Part shown: in pieces, positions 18,985-28,652 of the stretch | Layout: each line of letters starts with the position of its first letter | How positions within the stretch are numbered: position 1 is the first letter of the stretch | Source of the DNA: Frigidibacter sp. ROC022 | GTDB lineage: Bacteria > Pseudomonadota > Alphaproteobacteria > Rhodobacterales > Rhodobacteraceae | Reading direction: 5' to 3' | DNA length: 64,000 bases | Assembly (NCBI RefSeq): GCF_024723735.1 | Contig: NZ_JANQDU010000002.1 | Location: forward strand, 821,001-885,000 | The notes under the pieces: generated by a model | What the model was told of the DNA's origin: nothing | The model's database searches: none | What the model saw: only the letters and a program-made list of their open reading frames with translations | Position numbers and translations under genes: made by a program

Positions 18985-20208
18985 ATGCGACGCGGGCCTG
19001 AGGCAGGATCGGGCAGGGGGGCCCCCCCCTCGGCCTGCGGCCTCACCCCCCGGAGTATTTTCAAGGCAAAGAAGACCGGTCGGCGGCTCGTGCTGGCGCT
19101 TGTCCTGGGGCTGGGCCTGGCGCCGCTGGCGCGGGCCCAGGGCGCGGTGGAGGTGGCGCAGGAAGCCCTGGCCGAACTGGAAGGCGCGGCGGCGGAACTG
19201 ACCCGGGCCGAGGGCGCGCATGACCGGGTGGCGGCGCTGACCCGGGTGATCGGCGCCTATGAGACCGGGCTTGCGGCGCTGCGCGAGGGGCTGCGCCAGG
19301 CCGCGATCCGCGAGGCGGCGCTGACCGGCTATCTGGACCGTGAGAGCGCCCAGGTGGCGCGGCTGCTCGGGGCGCTGGAATCGCTCGAATCGACGCCCGA
19401 AACGCTGTTGCTGCTACATCCTATGGGCCCTCTGGGCGCGGTGCGTTCGGGCATGCTGCTGTCCGAGGCGGCTCCGGCGGTGCAGGCGCGGGTGACCGAA
19501 TTGCGGAGCCGGCTGGATGAAATCCGGCTGATCCGGACCCTGCAGGAAAGCGCGCTGGAAAGCCTGGAGGCCGGGCTGCGCGGCGTGCAGGAGGCGCGGA
19601 CCGAACTGTCGGCGGCCATCTCGAACCGCACCGACCTGCCGCGCCGCTTCACCGATGACAAGGAGTCGATCGCCCGGCTTCTGGAAAATACCGACACCCT
19701 GGCCGCCTTTGCCGAAGGGCTGGTCGGGATCGAGGCCATGGCGCCGGACGAAACGGCGCGGATACCGCAACTGCCGCTGCCGCTGCCGGTCAACGGGCGG
19801 GTGATCCGGCGCTATGGCGAGACCGACGCGGCCGGGATCGAACGGCCCGGCTGGCTGATCGCCACGGCGCCCCTGGCGCTGGTCACCAGCCCCGTCGCCG
19901 CAACGATCCGTTACCTCGGGCCGCTCCTCGACTACGGAAATGTGATGATTCTCGAGCCCGAACCGGGCAGGTTGCTGGTTCTTGCCGGGCTCGACCGGGT
20001 CTATGGTAGCGTCGGCCAGGTCATCCCGGTCGGCACGCCGGTCGGGCTGATGGGTGGCACGGCGCCCACAGGCGCCGAGTTCGTGGCACGAAGTGTCGAA
20101 GGCGGTGGCACCGGGCTGTCGGAAACGCTTTACTTGGAATTGAGACAGGGCAATGACCCCGTGGATCCCGCGGTTTGGTTTGCCGGCACAAAGGACGAAG
20201 CGGAATGA
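18985..20208 (+). CDS. EnvC-like murein hydrolase activator (degenerate LytM), start uncertain
   Basis: Coiled-coil protein with a C-terminal LytM/M23-type domain, expected to activate a periplasmic N-acetylmuramyl-L-alanine amidase at division rather than cut by itself. The membrane-targeting segment LVLALVLGLGLAPLARA precedes about 220 residues of Glu/Arg/Leu-rich coiled coil; the LytM domain follows (NGRVIRRYG ... LDYGNVMILE ... TLYLELRQG). The metal-binding His pattern of active LytM enzymes is absent, as in EnvC. Start is doubtful: the ATG at 18985 has no ribosome-binding site and its reading runs through an intergenic repeat, while a GTG at 19090 fits the signal segment but leaves it with no basic n-region. 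The stop overlaps the ctpA start (ATGA). Confidence 0.85.
   Translation: MRRGPEAGSGRGAPPSACGLTPRSIFKAKKTGRRLVLALVLGLGLAPLARAQGAVEVAQEALAELEGAAAELTRAEGAHDRVAALTRVIGAYETGLAALREGLRQAAIREAALTGYLDRESAQVARLLGALESLESTPETLLLLHPMGPLGAVRSGMLLSEAAPAVQARVTELRSRLDEIRLIRTLQESALESLEAGLRGVQEARTELSAAISNRTDLPRRFTDDKESIARLLENTDTLAAFAEGLVGIEAMAPDETARIPQLPLPLPVNGRVIRRYGETDAAGIERPGWLIATAPLALVTSPVAATIRYLGPLLDYGNVMILEPEPGRLLVLAGLDRVYGSVGQVIPVGTPVGLMGGTAPTGAEFVARSVEGGGTGLSETLYLELRQGNDPVDPAVWFAGTKDEAE
19011..19074 (+). repeat. Hairpin plus CCGGAGTATTT repeat, copy between gpmI and envC
   Basis: A GC palindrome (GGGGGG/CCCCCC at 19016-19027) and a small GGCC/GGCC stem lead into CCCCCCGGAGTATTT at 19046-19060 and CAAGGCAAAGAAG at 19062-19074. 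The layout matches the copies at 24998-25048 and 48186-48239. Here the element lies inside the annotated 5' part of the EnvC frame, which makes that part of the frame suspect. Its AAAGAAGA end could act as a weak ribosome-binding site for the GTG at 19090 (inference). Confidence 0.7.
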
Positions 20209-21548
20209 GAAAATTCGTACTGGCCGCATTGGGCGGCACCATCCTCGGTTCGATCGTGACGACCCAGATCGCGGGGCCACTGGTGGCGCAGGAAGCTGCC
20301 AAGAATGTTTCGGTCTACGAGCAGCTGGACCTGTTCGGCGACATTTTCGAGCGTATCCGCGCGCAATATGTCGAACCGGTGGACGAGAAGAAGCTGATCG
20401 AGGCCGCGATCAACGGCATGCTGACCAGTCTCGACCCGCATTCCAGCTACATGCCGCCGGAACAGGCCGCCGAGATGCGCGAGCAGACCAAGGGCGAGTT
20501 CGGCGGGCTCGGGATCGAGGTCACCCAGGAAGAAGGCTTCATCAAGGTCGTGTCCCCGATGGAGGGCACCCCCGCCGACGAGGCCGGGATGCAGACCGGC
20601 GATTTCATCACCCATGTGAACGGCGAGAGCCTGCTGGGCCTGACCATGAACGCCTCGCTTGACCTGATGCGCGGGCCGGTCGGATCGGAAGTGGTGCTGA
20701 CCGTGGTGCGCGAAGGGGTCGAGAAGCCCTTCGACGTGAAGATCGTCCGCGACACGATCAAGATGACCGCGGTGCGGGTCCGGACCGAGGGCAATACGGT
20801 GATCCTGCGGATCTCCACCTTCAACGAACAGACCTTCCCGAACCTTGCGGACGGGTTGAAGAAGGCCGTCGCCGAGCTGGGCGGGATCGACAAGGTCAAC
20901 GGCTTCGTCGTCGATCTGCGCAACAACCCCGGCGGCCTGCTGACCCAGGCGATCAAGGTTTCGGACGCCTTCCTCAGCAAAGGCGAGATCGTTTCCACCC
21001 GGGGCCGCGAGCCTTCGGACGGCGAAAGGTTCAATGCCGAAAGCATGGTTCCGGGCGACCTGGCCGAGGGCAAGCCGGTGGTGGTGCTGATCAACGGCGG
21101 CTCGGCCTCGGCCTCGGAAATCGTCGCCGGCGCTCTGCAGGACCATCACCGGGCCGTCGTCATCGGCACCAAGAGCTTCGGCAAGGGCTCGGTCCAGACC
21201 GTGATGCCGCTGCGCGGCGAGGGCGCGATGCGCCTGACCACGGCCCGCTACTACACGCCGTCGGGCCGCTCGATCCAGGCCCTGGGCGTGTCGCCCGACA
21301 TCGTCGTGCATCAGCCGAAGATCGACCCGAACGCCGAACCGGCCGAGGAAGATTCGCGCCCGCCGCGCACCGAGGCCGATCTGCGGGGCAGCCTGGACAA
21401 CGACAGCCTGACCGAGGACGAGCGCAAGAAGATCCTCGAAGAGCAGGCGGCGGCGGACGAAGCCTCGAAACTGCGCGACGAGGACTATCAACTGGCCTAT
21501 GCGATCGACATCCTGCGCGGGCTGTCGGTGCTGGCGCCGAAGGACTGA
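20205..21548 (+). CDS. ctpA: C-terminal processing peptidase (S41A)
   Basis: Periplasmic serine protease that trims protein C-termini; partners in other bacteria control peptidoglycan hydrolases. 447 residues: an uncleaved or signal anchor segment (about 3-35), a PDZ domain (about 95-175) and the S41 catalytic domain. The Ser region [14 protein letters not shown] is at about 298-311 and the Lys region [11 protein letters not shown] at about 321-331. An acidic, Glu/Asp-rich C-terminal tail follows. The ATG overlaps the envC stop by four bases, so translation is probably coupled, in line with a murein-hydrolase control role. Confidence 0.95.
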   Translation: MRKFVLAALGGTILGSIVTTQIAGPLVAQEAAKNVSVYEQLDLFGDIFERIRAQYVEPVDEKKLIEAAINGMLTSLDPHSSYMPPEQAAEMREQTKGEFGGLGIEVTQEEGFIKVVSPMEGTPADEAGMQTGDFITHVNGESLLGLTMNASLDLMRGPVGSEVVLTVVREGVEKPFDVKIVRDTIKMTAVRVRTEGNTVILRISTFNEQTFPNLADGLKKAVAELGGIDKVNGFVVDLRNNPGGLLTQAIKVSDAFLSKGEIVSTRGREPSDGERFNAESMVPGDLAEGKPVVVLINGGSASASEIVAGALQDHHRAVVIGTKSFGKGSVQTVMPLRGEGAMRLTTARYYTPSGRSIQALGVSPDIVVHQPKIDPNAEPAEEDSRPPRTEADLRGSLDNDSLTEDERKKILEEQAAADEASKLRDEDYQLAYAIDILRGLSVLAPKD

Positions 21549-21556
21549 GGACGCAG

Positions 21557-21579
21557 GCCGCCCCGCTGGGCGGGGCGGC
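21557..21579 (+). terminator. GC hairpin between ctpA and rppH (no U-run)
   Basis: Perfect 9-base stem GCCGCCCCG (21557-21565) and CGGGGCGGC (21571-21579) with a 5-base loop, nine bases after the ctpA stop. No T-run follows, so it is more likely an mRNA-stabilising or partial terminator structure than a full intrinsic terminator. Confidence 0.5.
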
Positions 21580-21591
21580 GGCCCGGAGCAG

Positions 21592-22065
21592 ATGGCAGAG
21601 AGCAAACTCCCCTACCGGCCCTGCGTCGGCGTGATGATGGTCAACCCGGACGGTCTGGTCTTTGTCGGCCAGCGCAGGGACAGCGAGGTTCCCGCCTGGC
21701 AGATGCCGCAGGGCGGGATCGACAAGGGCGAGACGGTGCGCGACGCCGGGCTGCGCGAACTGCGGGAAGAGACCGGGGTGACGGCCGACCTGGTGCGGGT
21801 CGAGGCCGAGACGGCGGATTGGGTGACCTATGATCTGCCCGCCGAGCTTCTGGGCAAGGTCTGGAAAGGCAAGTATCGGGGCCAGAAACAGAAATGGTTG
21901 CTGGTCCGTTTCCTGGGCCGCGACGACCAGATCGACATCGCCACCGAGCATCCCGAGTTCTCGGAATGGCGCTGGCTCGACCCCGCCGACCTGCCCGGCG
22001 CCATCGTGCCCTTCAAGCGCGCCGTCTACGAGGCCGTGCTGGCCGAGTTCGCGGCCCATCTCTGA
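21592..22065 (+). CDS. rppH: RNA pyrophosphohydrolase (Nudix)
   Basis: Removes pyrophosphate from the 5' end of mRNA, starting decay; also acts on dinucleoside polyphosphates. 157 residues, the normal RppH size. The Nudix box is [20 protein letters not shown] continuing TGV, at about 38-60. The PAWQMPQGG segment before it and KWLLVRFLG after it are typical. The ATG at 21592 has a CGGAGCAG site. Last gene of the gpmI-envC-ctpA-rppH run. Confidence 0.93.
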   Translation: MAESKLPYRPCVGVMMVNPDGLVFVGQRRDSEVPAWQMPQGGIDKGETVRDAGLRELREETGVTADLVRVEAETADWVTYDLPAELLGKVWKGKYRGQKQKWLLVRFLGRDDQIDIATEHPEFSEWRWLDPADLPGAIVPFKRAVYEAVLAEFAAHL

Positions 22066-22195
22066 GATGCCCGGGCCGGCAAGGTAACGCCACCGGCAGG
22101 GTGGACGCCGGGCAAGCCGATCCCTACCTTTGGCCGGACGAGTCGTGCCACCGCCGATCCCGAAAGCGACCCCCTTTGATGGACCCGATGCCCGC

Positions 22196-23932
22196 ATGAG
22201 TGATCCAGACGCCAAGCCCTATCAGGTGCTGGCCCGCAAATACCGGCCCGAGACCTTTGCCGACCTGGTCGGGCAGGATGCGATGGTGCGCACCCTGAAG
22301 AATGCCTTTGCCGCCGACAGGATCGCACAGGCCTTCATCATGACCGGCATCCGCGGCACCGGAAAGACCACCACCGCCCGGATCATCGCCAAGGGGATGA
22401 ACTGCGTCGGCCCGGACGGCACCGGCGGCCCGACGACCGAACCCTGCGGCCAATGCGAGCATTGCAAGGCGATCATGGAAGGTCGCCATGTCGATGTGAT
22501 GGAGATGGATGCCGCCTCGCAGTCGGGCGTTGCCAATATCCGCGAGATCATCGACTCGGTTCACTATCGGGCCGCCTCGGCGCGCTACAAGGTCTATATC
22601 ATCGACGAGGTGCACATGCTCTCGACCGGGGCCTTCAACGCCCTGCTGAAGACCCTGGAAGAGCCGCCGGCGCATGTGAAGTTCATCTTTGCCACCACCG
22701 AGATCCGCAAGGTTCCGGTCACGGTGCTGTCGCGCTGCCAGCGCTTCGATCTGCGCCGGATCGAACCCGAAGTGATGCTGGCGCTGCTGCGCAAGATCGC
22801 CGACAGCGAGAAGGGCCAGATCTCCGACGCCGCGCTGGCGCTGATCACCCGCGCCGCCGAAGGCTCGGCCCGCGACGCGACCTCGCTTCTGGATCAGGCG
22901 CTGAGCCATGGCGCCGGAGAGGTCTCGGCCGATCAGGTCCGCGCCATGCTGGGGCTGGCCGACCGGGGCCGGGTCATGGACCTGTTCGACATGATCCTGA
23001 AGGGCGACGCGGCGGCGGCGCTGGCCGAGCTTGGCGCCCAATATGCCGATGGTGCCGATCCGATGGCGGTGCTGCGCGACCTGGCCGAGCTGACGCATTG
23101 GGTCTCGGTGGTGAAGATCACCCCCGAGGCGGCGGAAGACCCGACCGTCGCCCCCGAGGAACGCAGCCGCGGCCAGGCCATGGCCGAGGCGCTGCCGATC
23201 CCGGTGCTGACCCGGATGTGGCAGATGCTGCTGAAGGCGCTGGAAGAGGTGGCGATCGCCCCGAATGCGATGATGGCGGCCGAGATGGCGGTGATCCGGC
23301 TGACCTATGTGGCGGATCTTCCGACGCCCGAATCCCTGGTTCGCAAGCTGAAGGATGCGCCGGCCCCGGCGCCGGCCGGACCGTCAGGCAATGGCGGCGG
23401 CCGGAGCACGGCGCCCGTCGCCCGGGCGGCGCAGGGCGTCACTTCCCAGGCCGGGACGAACGGCGGCCAGGCGACGGCGCTGGCGCTCGATCCGGAACAG
23501 GCGTTGGCCCGGTTTTCCACTTTCGCCCAGGTGATGGACCTGATCACCGCCAATCGCGACATGGTCCTGAAGGTGCAGATCGAGGACGGCCTGCGCCTGG
23601 CCCGCTATGCGCCGGGCCGGATCGAATTCACCCCGACCGAGGATGCCCCGCGCGACCTTGCGGCGCGGCTCGGCCAGCGCCTGCAGGCCTGGACCGGGGT
23701 TCGCTGGGTCGTCTCGGTGGTCTCGGGCTGCACCGAGCCGACGATTTCCGAAGTCCGCGACGCCGAACGGCTGGAGGCCGAGAAACAGGCCCGCGCCAAC
23801 CCTCTGGTGCAGGCGGTACTCGAGGCCTTCCCCGGCGCTTCGGTGAAGGTGGCCCCGCCGCCCGAGGCCCAGGCCGCCGAGGCGGCGCTGCCGGTGGTCG
23901 AGGACGAATGGGACCCGTTCGAGGAAGATTGA
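22196..23932 (+). CDS. dnaX: DNA polymerase III subunit tau (gamma/tau)
   Basis: Clamp-loader ATPase that also tethers polymerase core and helicase. 578 residues. Walker A GIRGTGKTT at 51-59; zinc cysteines C70, C84, C87 and C90; Walker B IIDEVH at 135-140; sensor-1 region FATTE and the SRCQRF arginine finger. After an Ala/Pro/Gly linker (about 395-445), the tau-specific C-terminal part ends in an acidic DEWDPFEED tail. I see no A-rich slippery site of the E. coli gamma frameshift type. The start MSDPDAKPYQ at 22196 is chosen by family start. Precedes ybaB-recR, the usual order. Confidence 0.96.
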   Translation: MSDPDAKPYQVLARKYRPETFADLVGQDAMVRTLKNAFAADRIAQAFIMTGIRGTGKTTTARIIAKGMNCVGPDGTGGPTTEPCGQCEHCKAIMEGRHVDVMEMDAASQSGVANIREIIDSVHYRAASARYKVYIIDEVHMLSTGAFNALLKTLEEPPAHVKFIFATTEIRKVPVTVLSRCQRFDLRRIEPEVMLALLRKIADSEKGQISDAALALITRAAEGSARDATSLLDQALSHGAGEVSADQVRAMLGLADRGRVMDLFDMILKGDAAAALAELGAQYADGADPMAVLRDLAELTHWVSVVKITPEAAEDPTVAPEERSRGQAMAEALPIPVLTRMWQMLLKALEEVAIAPNAMMAAEMAVIRLTYVADLPTPESLVRKLKDAPAPAPAGPSGNGGGRSTAPVARAAQGVTSQAGTNGGQATALALDPEQALARFSTFAQVMDLITANRDMVLKVQIEDGLRLARYAPGRIEFTPTEDAPRDLAARLGQRLQAWTGVRWVVSVVSGCTEPTISEVRDAERLEAEKQARANPLVQAVLEAFPGASVKVAPPPEAQAAEAALPVVEDEWDPFEED

Positions 23933-24001
23933 ACGGCGCCGAGGCGCCATGCAACGGAACATCCGCGGGACAGCCCGCTGCTTTGAAAGGACGACAGAAA
24001 G

Positions 24002-24346
24002 ATGCTGAAGGGACTCGGCCAACTGGGCGACATGACCAAGATGATGAAGGCGGCCCAGGAAATGCAGGGCAAGATGGCCGCGCTGCAGGAAGAGCTGGAA
24101 ACCATCACCGTCACCGGCGAAAGCGGCGCCGGGCTGGTCCGCGCCACCGCCACCGCCAAGGGCGTGCTGACCGGGCTGGAGATCGACCCGTCGATCTTTC
24201 AGCCGACGGAAAAGGAAGTCGTCGAGGACCTGATCCTGGCGGCGATCAAGGATGCGCAGAGCAAGGCCGCCGAGCGGCACCAGGCCGAGATGGCCAAGCT
24301 CACCGAAGGTCTGGGCCTGCCGCCGGGCATGAAGCTGCCGTTCTGA
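24002..24346 (+). CDS. YbaB/EbfC family nucleoid-associated protein
   Basis: 114 residues. Small dimeric DNA-binding protein, tweezer-shaped in known structures, encoded between dnaX and recR in most bacteria. The methionine/lysine-rich N-terminal helix ([15 protein letters not shown]) and [15 protein letters not shown] beta region are typical. The ATG at 24002 is 69 bases after dnaX, and recR starts ten bases after its stop, so the three probably share a transcript. Confidence 0.95.
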   Translation: MLKGLGQLGDMTKMMKAAQEMQGKMAALQEELETITVTGESGAGLVRATATAKGVLTGLEIDPSIFQPTEKEVVEDLILAAIKDAQSKAAERHQAEMAKLTEGLGLPPGMKLPF

Positions 24347-24356
24347 AGCTGCCCGG

Positions 24357-24953
24357 ATGAGCGACGCCACCCAGTCGATCGAAACGCTGATCGCGATGAT
24401 GGCCAAGCTGCCGGGGCTTGGGCCGCGTTCGGCCCGGCGCGCGGTGCTGCATCTGATCAAGAAACGCAGTACCCAGCTTGCCCCGCTGGCCCGGATGATG
24501 GACGAGGTGGCGCGCAGCGCCCGCGAATGCGCCACCTGCGGCAATATCGGCACTTCGGATATCTGCGATATCTGCGCCTCTCCGAAGCGGGCCAACGGAG
24601 AGATCTGCGTGGTCGAGGATGTCTCGGACCTCTGGGCAATGGAACGGGCGCAGGTCTTCAAGGGCCGCTATCACGTGCTGGGCGGCACGCTTTCGGCGCT
24701 GGACGCGGTCGGGCCGGACGAGTTGAGAATCCCCAGGCTGATCGAGCGGGTCGATGCCGAGGGGATCACCGAGGTCATCCTGGCCCTGAATGCCACCGTC
24801 GACGGCCAGACCACGGCGCATTACATCGCCGACCGGCTGGATGGCCGGGTCTCGGTCACTTCGCTGGCGCAGGGCGTGCCGATCGGCGGCGAGCTGGATT
24901 ACCTGGACGACGGCACCATCACCGCGGCCCTGCGGGCGCGCAAGCGGTTGTAG
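24357..24953 (+). CDS. recR: Recombination mediator RecR
   Basis: Works with RecF and RecO to load RecA at gaps. 198 residues, normal length. The N-terminal helix-hairpin-helix has [11 protein letters not shown]; the zinc cysteines are C58, C61, C70 and C73; a TOPRIM domain follows ([14 protein letters not shown] ... [15 protein letters not shown]). Third gene of dnaX-ybaB-recR. Its end faces the minus-strand transglycosylase across a repeat-bearing gap. Confidence 0.97.
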   Translation: MSDATQSIETLIAMMAKLPGLGPRSARRAVLHLIKKRSTQLAPLARMMDEVARSARECATCGNIGTSDICDICASPKRANGEICVVEDVSDLWAMERAQVFKGRYHVLGGTLSALDAVGPDELRIPRLIERVDAEGITEVILALNATVDGQTTAHYIADRLDGRVSVTSLAQGVPIGGELDYLDDGTITAALRARKRL

Positions 24954-24997
24954 CCGGCGCGGCGGGCCGGTTTCGCCGCGCTGCGCGCGCCGACCGG

Positions 24998-25048
24998 GCG
25001 AGGGGCTCTGCCCCTCGCGCTCCCCGGGATATTTGCAAGGTAAAGCAG
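24998..25048 (+). repeat. Hairpin plus CCCCGGGATATTT repeat after recR
   Basis: Perfect stem GCGAGGGGC (24998-25006), loop TCT, GCCCCTCGC (25010-25018), then CCCCGGGATATTT (25022-25034) and CAAGGTAAAGCAG. It lies between the convergent stops of recR and the second MltB-like gene, a natural place for a terminator. Same architecture as the copies near 19.0 and 48.2 kb. Confidence 0.75.
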
Positions 25049-25088
25049 GTGGCCCGCGCGGGTCGGTCGGCCTCGCGCCCGGGGGCGG

Positions 25089-26258
25089 TCAGCCCAGTTT
25101 GGCCAGCAGGGTCCGCGTCGGCCAGCCGTCGGCCGGAAGGCCCAACCGTTCCTGTTCGGCCTGGACCGCGGCACGGGTGCGGGCCCCGAGGATGCCGTCC
25201 ACCTCGCCCACGTCATGGCCCAGGGCCACCAGCCGGCGCTGCAGCTGCTTCATTTGGGTGCCGTTCAGCCCCGGATCGGGATTGCCCGCCGCATAGACCT
25301 GCGCGCCTTCCAGCCGGGTCGCAAAATAGGCGGCGGTGGTGACATAGGTGAAGCTCTGGTTCCACTCGAAGAACACGTTGAAATTCGGATAGGCCAGAAA
25401 GGCCGGGCCGTCCTTGCCCATCGGCAGCAGAACCGAGGCCGGAAGCCCGGGATCGCCCAGCGACCCGGCCCGCGCCCGGACCCCCATGGCCTGCCATTCG
25501 GCGACGGTCCGGCTGTGCGCGGTGCCGGTCAGCCGCCAGTCGAGCCCCGCCGGGACGGTGATTTCCTGCAACCAGGGCTCCCCGGCCCGCCAGCCGAGGT
25601 CGGTCAGCATCCTGGCGCCCGACATCAGCGCGTCGGGAACCGAGGTCTTCAGGCGCACATGACCGTCGCCGTCGCCATCCATGCCGTTGCGCAGGATGTC
25701 GGCGGGCAGCATCTGCACCATGCCGACCTCGCCCGCCCAGGCGCCCTTGGTCGTCGCCGGATCGAAATCGCCGCGTTCGTACAGGGTTTCGGCGGCCAGA
25801 AGCTGGGGCTGGAACAACTCGGGCCGGCGGCAGTCATGCGCCAGGGTGGCCAGCGCGTTGGCGGTGTTGAAATCGCCCCGCACCTGTCCGTAGTCGGTTT
25901 CCAGCGCCCAGAAGGCGGTCAGCACCCCGCGCGAGACGCCGAATTCGGACTCGATCCTGTCGAAGATCGCCGCGTATTTCTTCAGGTTCCGGCGCCCGTT
26001 GTCGAGCCGGTTCCGCGAAATGACCCGCCGCGAGAAGGTGATGAAGTCGAGCTGAAAGACCCCCTGCGCCTTGTCGGCCCGCAGGACTTTCGGGTCTTGT
26101 CTTATGCCCTTGAAGAAGGCGGCGGCGCGCTCGGGGTCGGCGCCGTTGGCCACGGCCTCGGCCTGCATCTGGTCAAGAAAGCCCCGGAACGATCCGCCGC
26201 AGGGGGCGGCGGCGGCAGGGCTGGCGAAGAGGGCGGCAAGGATCAGATATCTCAACAT
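25089..26258 (-). CDS. MltB-type lytic murein transglycosylase (second copy)
   Basis: 389 residues: signal peptide (cleavage near AAA-APCGG), an MltB-type SLT_2 domain with catalytic E120 in WALETDYGQVRG and GEVGMVQMLPADILRNG, and a C-terminal peptidoglycan-binding domain (about 330-389, GEVDGILGARTRAAVQ). Same domain order as the gene at 16134 but clearly diverged, so the two probably act at different places or times. A DGDGDGH stretch around 190 could bind calcium. The gene starts 9 bases from the cobD stop, same strand. Confidence 0.92.
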   Translation of the reverse strand: MLRYLILAALFASPAAAAPCGGSFRGFLDQMQAEAVANGADPERAAAFFKGIRQDPKVLRADKAQGVFQLDFITFSRRVISRNRLDNGRRNLKKYAAIFDRIESEFGVSRGVLTAFWALETDYGQVRGDFNTANALATLAHDCRRPELFQPQLLAAETLYERGDFDPATTKGAWAGEVGMVQMLPADILRNGMDGDGDGHVRLKTSVPDALMSGARMLTDLGWRAGEPWLQEITVPAGLDWRLTGTAHSRTVAEWQAMGVRARAGSLGDPGLPASVLLPMGKDGPAFLAYPNFNVFFEWNQSFTYVTTAAYFATRLEGAQVYAAGNPDPGLNGTQMKQLQRRLVALGHDVGEVDGILGARTRAAVQAEQERLGLPADGWPTRTLLAKLG

Positions 26259-26267
26259 GGCGCGACC

Positions 26268-27191
26268 CTAGCAAAGCCGGGTCGCAAGTGCGAGCAGCAG
26301 CACAAGCCCCAGCATCAGCGCCCAGGCCCGCCAGAGCAGGGACACCGCCCGGTCGATGGTCTCGGGTCCCGGGTCGCGGGCGCCTTCGGGATGGACATGG
26401 GGAAAATCCCGCATCCGGCCGCCATAGCTGCGCGGTCCGGACAGCGCGACGTCCAGCGCCACCGCCATCGCCGCCTCGGGCCAGCCGGCATTGGGCGAAC
26501 GGTGCAGCGGCGCGTCGCGCCGGATCACCGTCCAGGCCCCGGCAACCGGGCGGGCGAGCCACAGCAGCAGCGCCGTCAGCCGGGCCGGGATCAGGTTCAG
26601 CAGATCGTCCAGCCGCGCCGCCGCCCAGCCGAAGGCCTCGTGCCGCGCGGTCCGGTGGCCGATCATCGAATCGGCGGTGTTGATCAGCTTGTAGACCAGG
26701 ATCCCCGGCAGTCCGGCGACCAGGAACCAGAAGGCGGGGGCGATCACCCCGTCGGACAGGTTCTCGGCGGCGCTCTCGATGGCGGCGCGGGCAATCGCCG
26801 GATCGTCCAGGGCCGAGGTGTCGCGCCCGACGATCCGGGCCACCGCCCGCCGCCCCTCGCCGGTGGACAGGCGCAGGGCCGCCGCGACATTGGCGACATG
26901 GTCGCAAAGGCTGCGCTGCGCCAGCAGGATCGCCGCGATCAGCACCTGCCAGAGCGGCGCCAGGGGCAGCTGCCGGATGCCGAGGCCCAGGGCTGCGGCA
27001 CCCACCACCAGCACGGCGACCACGGCGGCCCCCTTGGCCCGGCGCCCGCCGCCACGGTTGAAGCGCCGGTCCGCAAGGTCGATGATCCGCCCGGCCAGCA
27101 CCGCCGGATGCGGCAGTCGCGACCAGAGCCAGCGCGGCTCGCCGAACACCGCGTCCAGCAGCAGCGCGGCGGCCAGCAGCAGGGCTGTCAC
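26268..27191 (-). CDS. cobD: Adenosylcobinamide-phosphate synthase (CobD/CbiB)
   Basis: Integral membrane enzyme joining adenosylcobyric acid with aminopropanol (phosphate) to form (phospho)cobinamide. 307 residues starting at a GTG that overlaps the cobC stop by four bases (GTGA). Hydrophobic segments lie at the start ([16 protein letters not shown]), around 55-90, 150-170 and at the C-terminus. [23 protein letters not shown] and [13 protein letters not shown] are family motifs. Its neighbour cobC supplies the aminopropanol phosphate substrate. Confidence 0.93.
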   Translation of the reverse strand: MTALLLAAALLLDAVFGEPRWLWSRLPHPAVLAGRIIDLADRRFNRGGGRRAKGAAVVAVLVVGAAALGLGIRQLPLAPLWQVLIAAILLAQRSLCDHVANVAAALRLSTGEGRRAVARIVGRDTSALDDPAIARAAIESAAENLSDGVIAPAFWFLVAGLPGILVYKLINTADSMIGHRTARHEAFGWAAARLDDLLNLIPARLTALLLWLARPVAGAWTVIRRDAPLHRSPNAGWPEAAMAVALDVALSGPRSYGGRMRDFPHVHPEGARDPGPETIDRAVSLLWRAWALMLGLVLLLALATRLC

Positions 27192-28117
27192 AGCGCCGCC
27201 TCGAGCTGCGCCCAGCCGTCCGGCGCCGGCAGGCCCAGCCGCAAGAGCGTGTCGGACCAGGGGAAGACGCGCGACCAGACATGCCCGCGGGCCAGCCGTT
27301 CCTGCATCGCGCCGGCATCCGCGACCCGGTAGAGCCGGAACAGAGGCGTGCCGCCTTCCAGAACCGCCCCGGCGCCCAGCATCAACCCGTCCAGACGCGC
27401 CGCATCGGCGCGCAGCCGGTCCCGCGTGGCCTCGGCCCAGGCGCCGTCCTGCAAGGCCGCCGCACCAATCGCCAATGCCGGTCCCGAGACCGGCCAGGGG
27501 CCAAGCGCCTCGGCCAGGGCGCCGACGATGCCCGGATCGCCGATGGCAAAGCCCAGCCGCAGCCCGGCCAGACCCCAGAACTTGCCGAAACTCTTCAGCA
27601 CCAGCCGCCCGGGCCGCGTTGCCTCGGCGATCAGGCTGCGCTCCGGCATCACGTCGCAGAAACTCTCGTCGATCACGACCAGCGGCAGCGACAATTCCGA
27701 CGTGCGCCACAGCCGGCCATCGGGATTGTTCGGATGCACCACCACCATGGCGTCGCTGCCCTCGAAACTCCAGCCGGCGGCCCGGAACGCGGCCTCATGC
27801 TCGTTGTAGGTCGGGCCGGGAATGGCGACCGAGCCGCGCGGCAGCAGATGCGGCAGCCGCGCGATCAGGGCCGAGGCGCCGGGCGCCGCCAGAACCGCGG
27901 CGCCATCGGGCACTCGCCAGAAGCGTCGCGCGGCGGCCTCCAGCGCCTGCCGGGCCCCCTGATCGGGCAGTGCGGTCCATGTTTCTGCGGCCAGTTCCGG
28001 CAGCGGATAGGGCACCGGGTTGATCCCCGTGGACAGGTCGAGCCAGTCGGCCCGCTGGCCGCCGAACCTGGCGACGGCGGCATCCAGCCCGCCCCCATGA
28101 TCCCGGCCGGAACTCAT
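27188..28117 (-). CDS. cobC: L-threonine-O-3-phosphate decarboxylase
   Basis: PLP-dependent decarboxylase making (R)-1-amino-2-propanol phosphate for the nucleotide-loop arm of cobalamin. 309 residues, class I aminotransferase fold. The PLP lysine is expected in [14 protein letters not shown], and HPNNPDGR is the cofactor-contacting motif. The start [10 protein letters not shown] at 28117 overlaps the DUF1636 stop (ATGA); its stop overlaps the cobD start. The 'CobC' name follows Pseudomonas denitrificans usage. Confidence 0.92.
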   Translation of the reverse strand: MSSGRDHGGGLDAAVARFGGQRADWLDLSTGINPVPYPLPELAAETWTALPDQGARQALEAAARRFWRVPDGAAVLAAPGASALIARLPHLLPRGSVAIPGPTYNEHEAAFRAAGWSFEGSDAMVVVHPNNPDGRLWRTSELSLPLVVIDESFCDVMPERSLIAEATRPGRLVLKSFGKFWGLAGLRLGFAIGDPGIVGALAEALGPWPVSGPALAIGAAALQDGAWAEATRDRLRADAARLDGLMLGAGAVLEGGTPLFRLYRVADAGAMQERLARGHVWSRVFPWSDTLLRLGLPAPDGWAQLEAAL

Positions 28118-28482
28118 TCCGCCCCGGGCCCGGGCAGCGGCGGGTGGCGGGTGACGAAATGGCCCTTGATCGCCTCCGGCCACTGCCGATAGGGCACCTG
28201 GCCGGTCTCGCTTGCGGCATGCAGCAGGGCCCAGTCACGGATCGCCTCGGCAGCCTCCTGCGTCGGTTCGAACCGGCCGATGGTGTAGCAGAGCTTGCCC
28301 GCCGCCTGCACCGTGACATTGCAGCCGTGGGTGCAGCCCATCAGGCAGGAATGGCGGCGCAGTTTCAGCGGTCCGGGGTCGAGCGCCTCGATCAGCCCGG
28401 CCAGCCGCGCGCCATCGGTCGGCGCTCCGGCCTCCCATCCCTCGCGTTTGCAGGTCTCGCAGATCGTGATCCAGGTGGTCAT
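28114..28482 (-). CDS. DUF1636 metal-binding protein
   Basis: 122 residues of the DUF1636 family, small thioredoxin-like ferredoxin proteins often encoded with cobalamin genes. Cysteines C10 and C13 (CETCKRE) and the pair in SCLMGCTHGCNV are placed as for a 2Fe-2S site. The ATG at 28482 starts MTTWITICETC. First gene of DUF1636-cobC-cobD, all joined by four-base overlaps, so a role in B12 synthesis or cobalt handling is likely but unproven. Confidence 0.85.
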   Translation of the reverse strand: MTTWITICETCKREGWEAGAPTDGARLAGLIEALDPGPLKLRRHSCLMGCTHGCNVTVQAAGKLCYTIGRFEPTQEAAEAIRDWALLHAASETGQVPYRQWPEAIKGHFVTRHPPLPGPGAE

Positions 28483-28588
28483 GGCGCCTCTGCCAGCTTC
28501 TGCGGCACCTTGAACCGCAATTCCCCGCAATGCGCAATTCCGTGCCGGGCATTAACCTTCGTTTCGGAACCTGGGACGACAAATCTCT

Positions 28589-28617
28589 TTGACAGTGTTA
28601 ATTATCCGTAGCGGTAA
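28589..28617 (+). promoter_or_regulatory. Candidate promoter of the receiver gene
   Basis: TTGACA at 28589-28594 followed after 17 bases by CGGTAA, about 35 bases ahead of the receiver-protein ATG. The -35 is perfect for sigma-70; the -10 is poor. The surrounding 28550-28620 is AT-richer than average and holds a TTAACC half site at 28552. Confidence 0.35.
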
Positions 28618-28652
28618 AGAACGGATGGGCCCGCCTCGGGCCCCGGTGTGTG

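Noticed and set aside
12720-19064. A 2114-codon open frame on the minus strand
   Set aside because: It runs antisense to dapE, rnr, the transglycosylase and gpmI, all clear genes. Its product is Arg/Gly/His/Gln-rich without family motifs: a GC-rich shadow frame.
22066-22195. SRP RNA gene next to dnaX
   Set aside because: ffs lies near dnaX in some alphaproteobacteria, but the conserved GGAAGGAAGCAGC-type region is not present here.
22196-23932. Programmed frameshift in dnaX to make gamma
   Set aside because: No A-rich slippery heptamer with downstream hairpin seen in the expected region.
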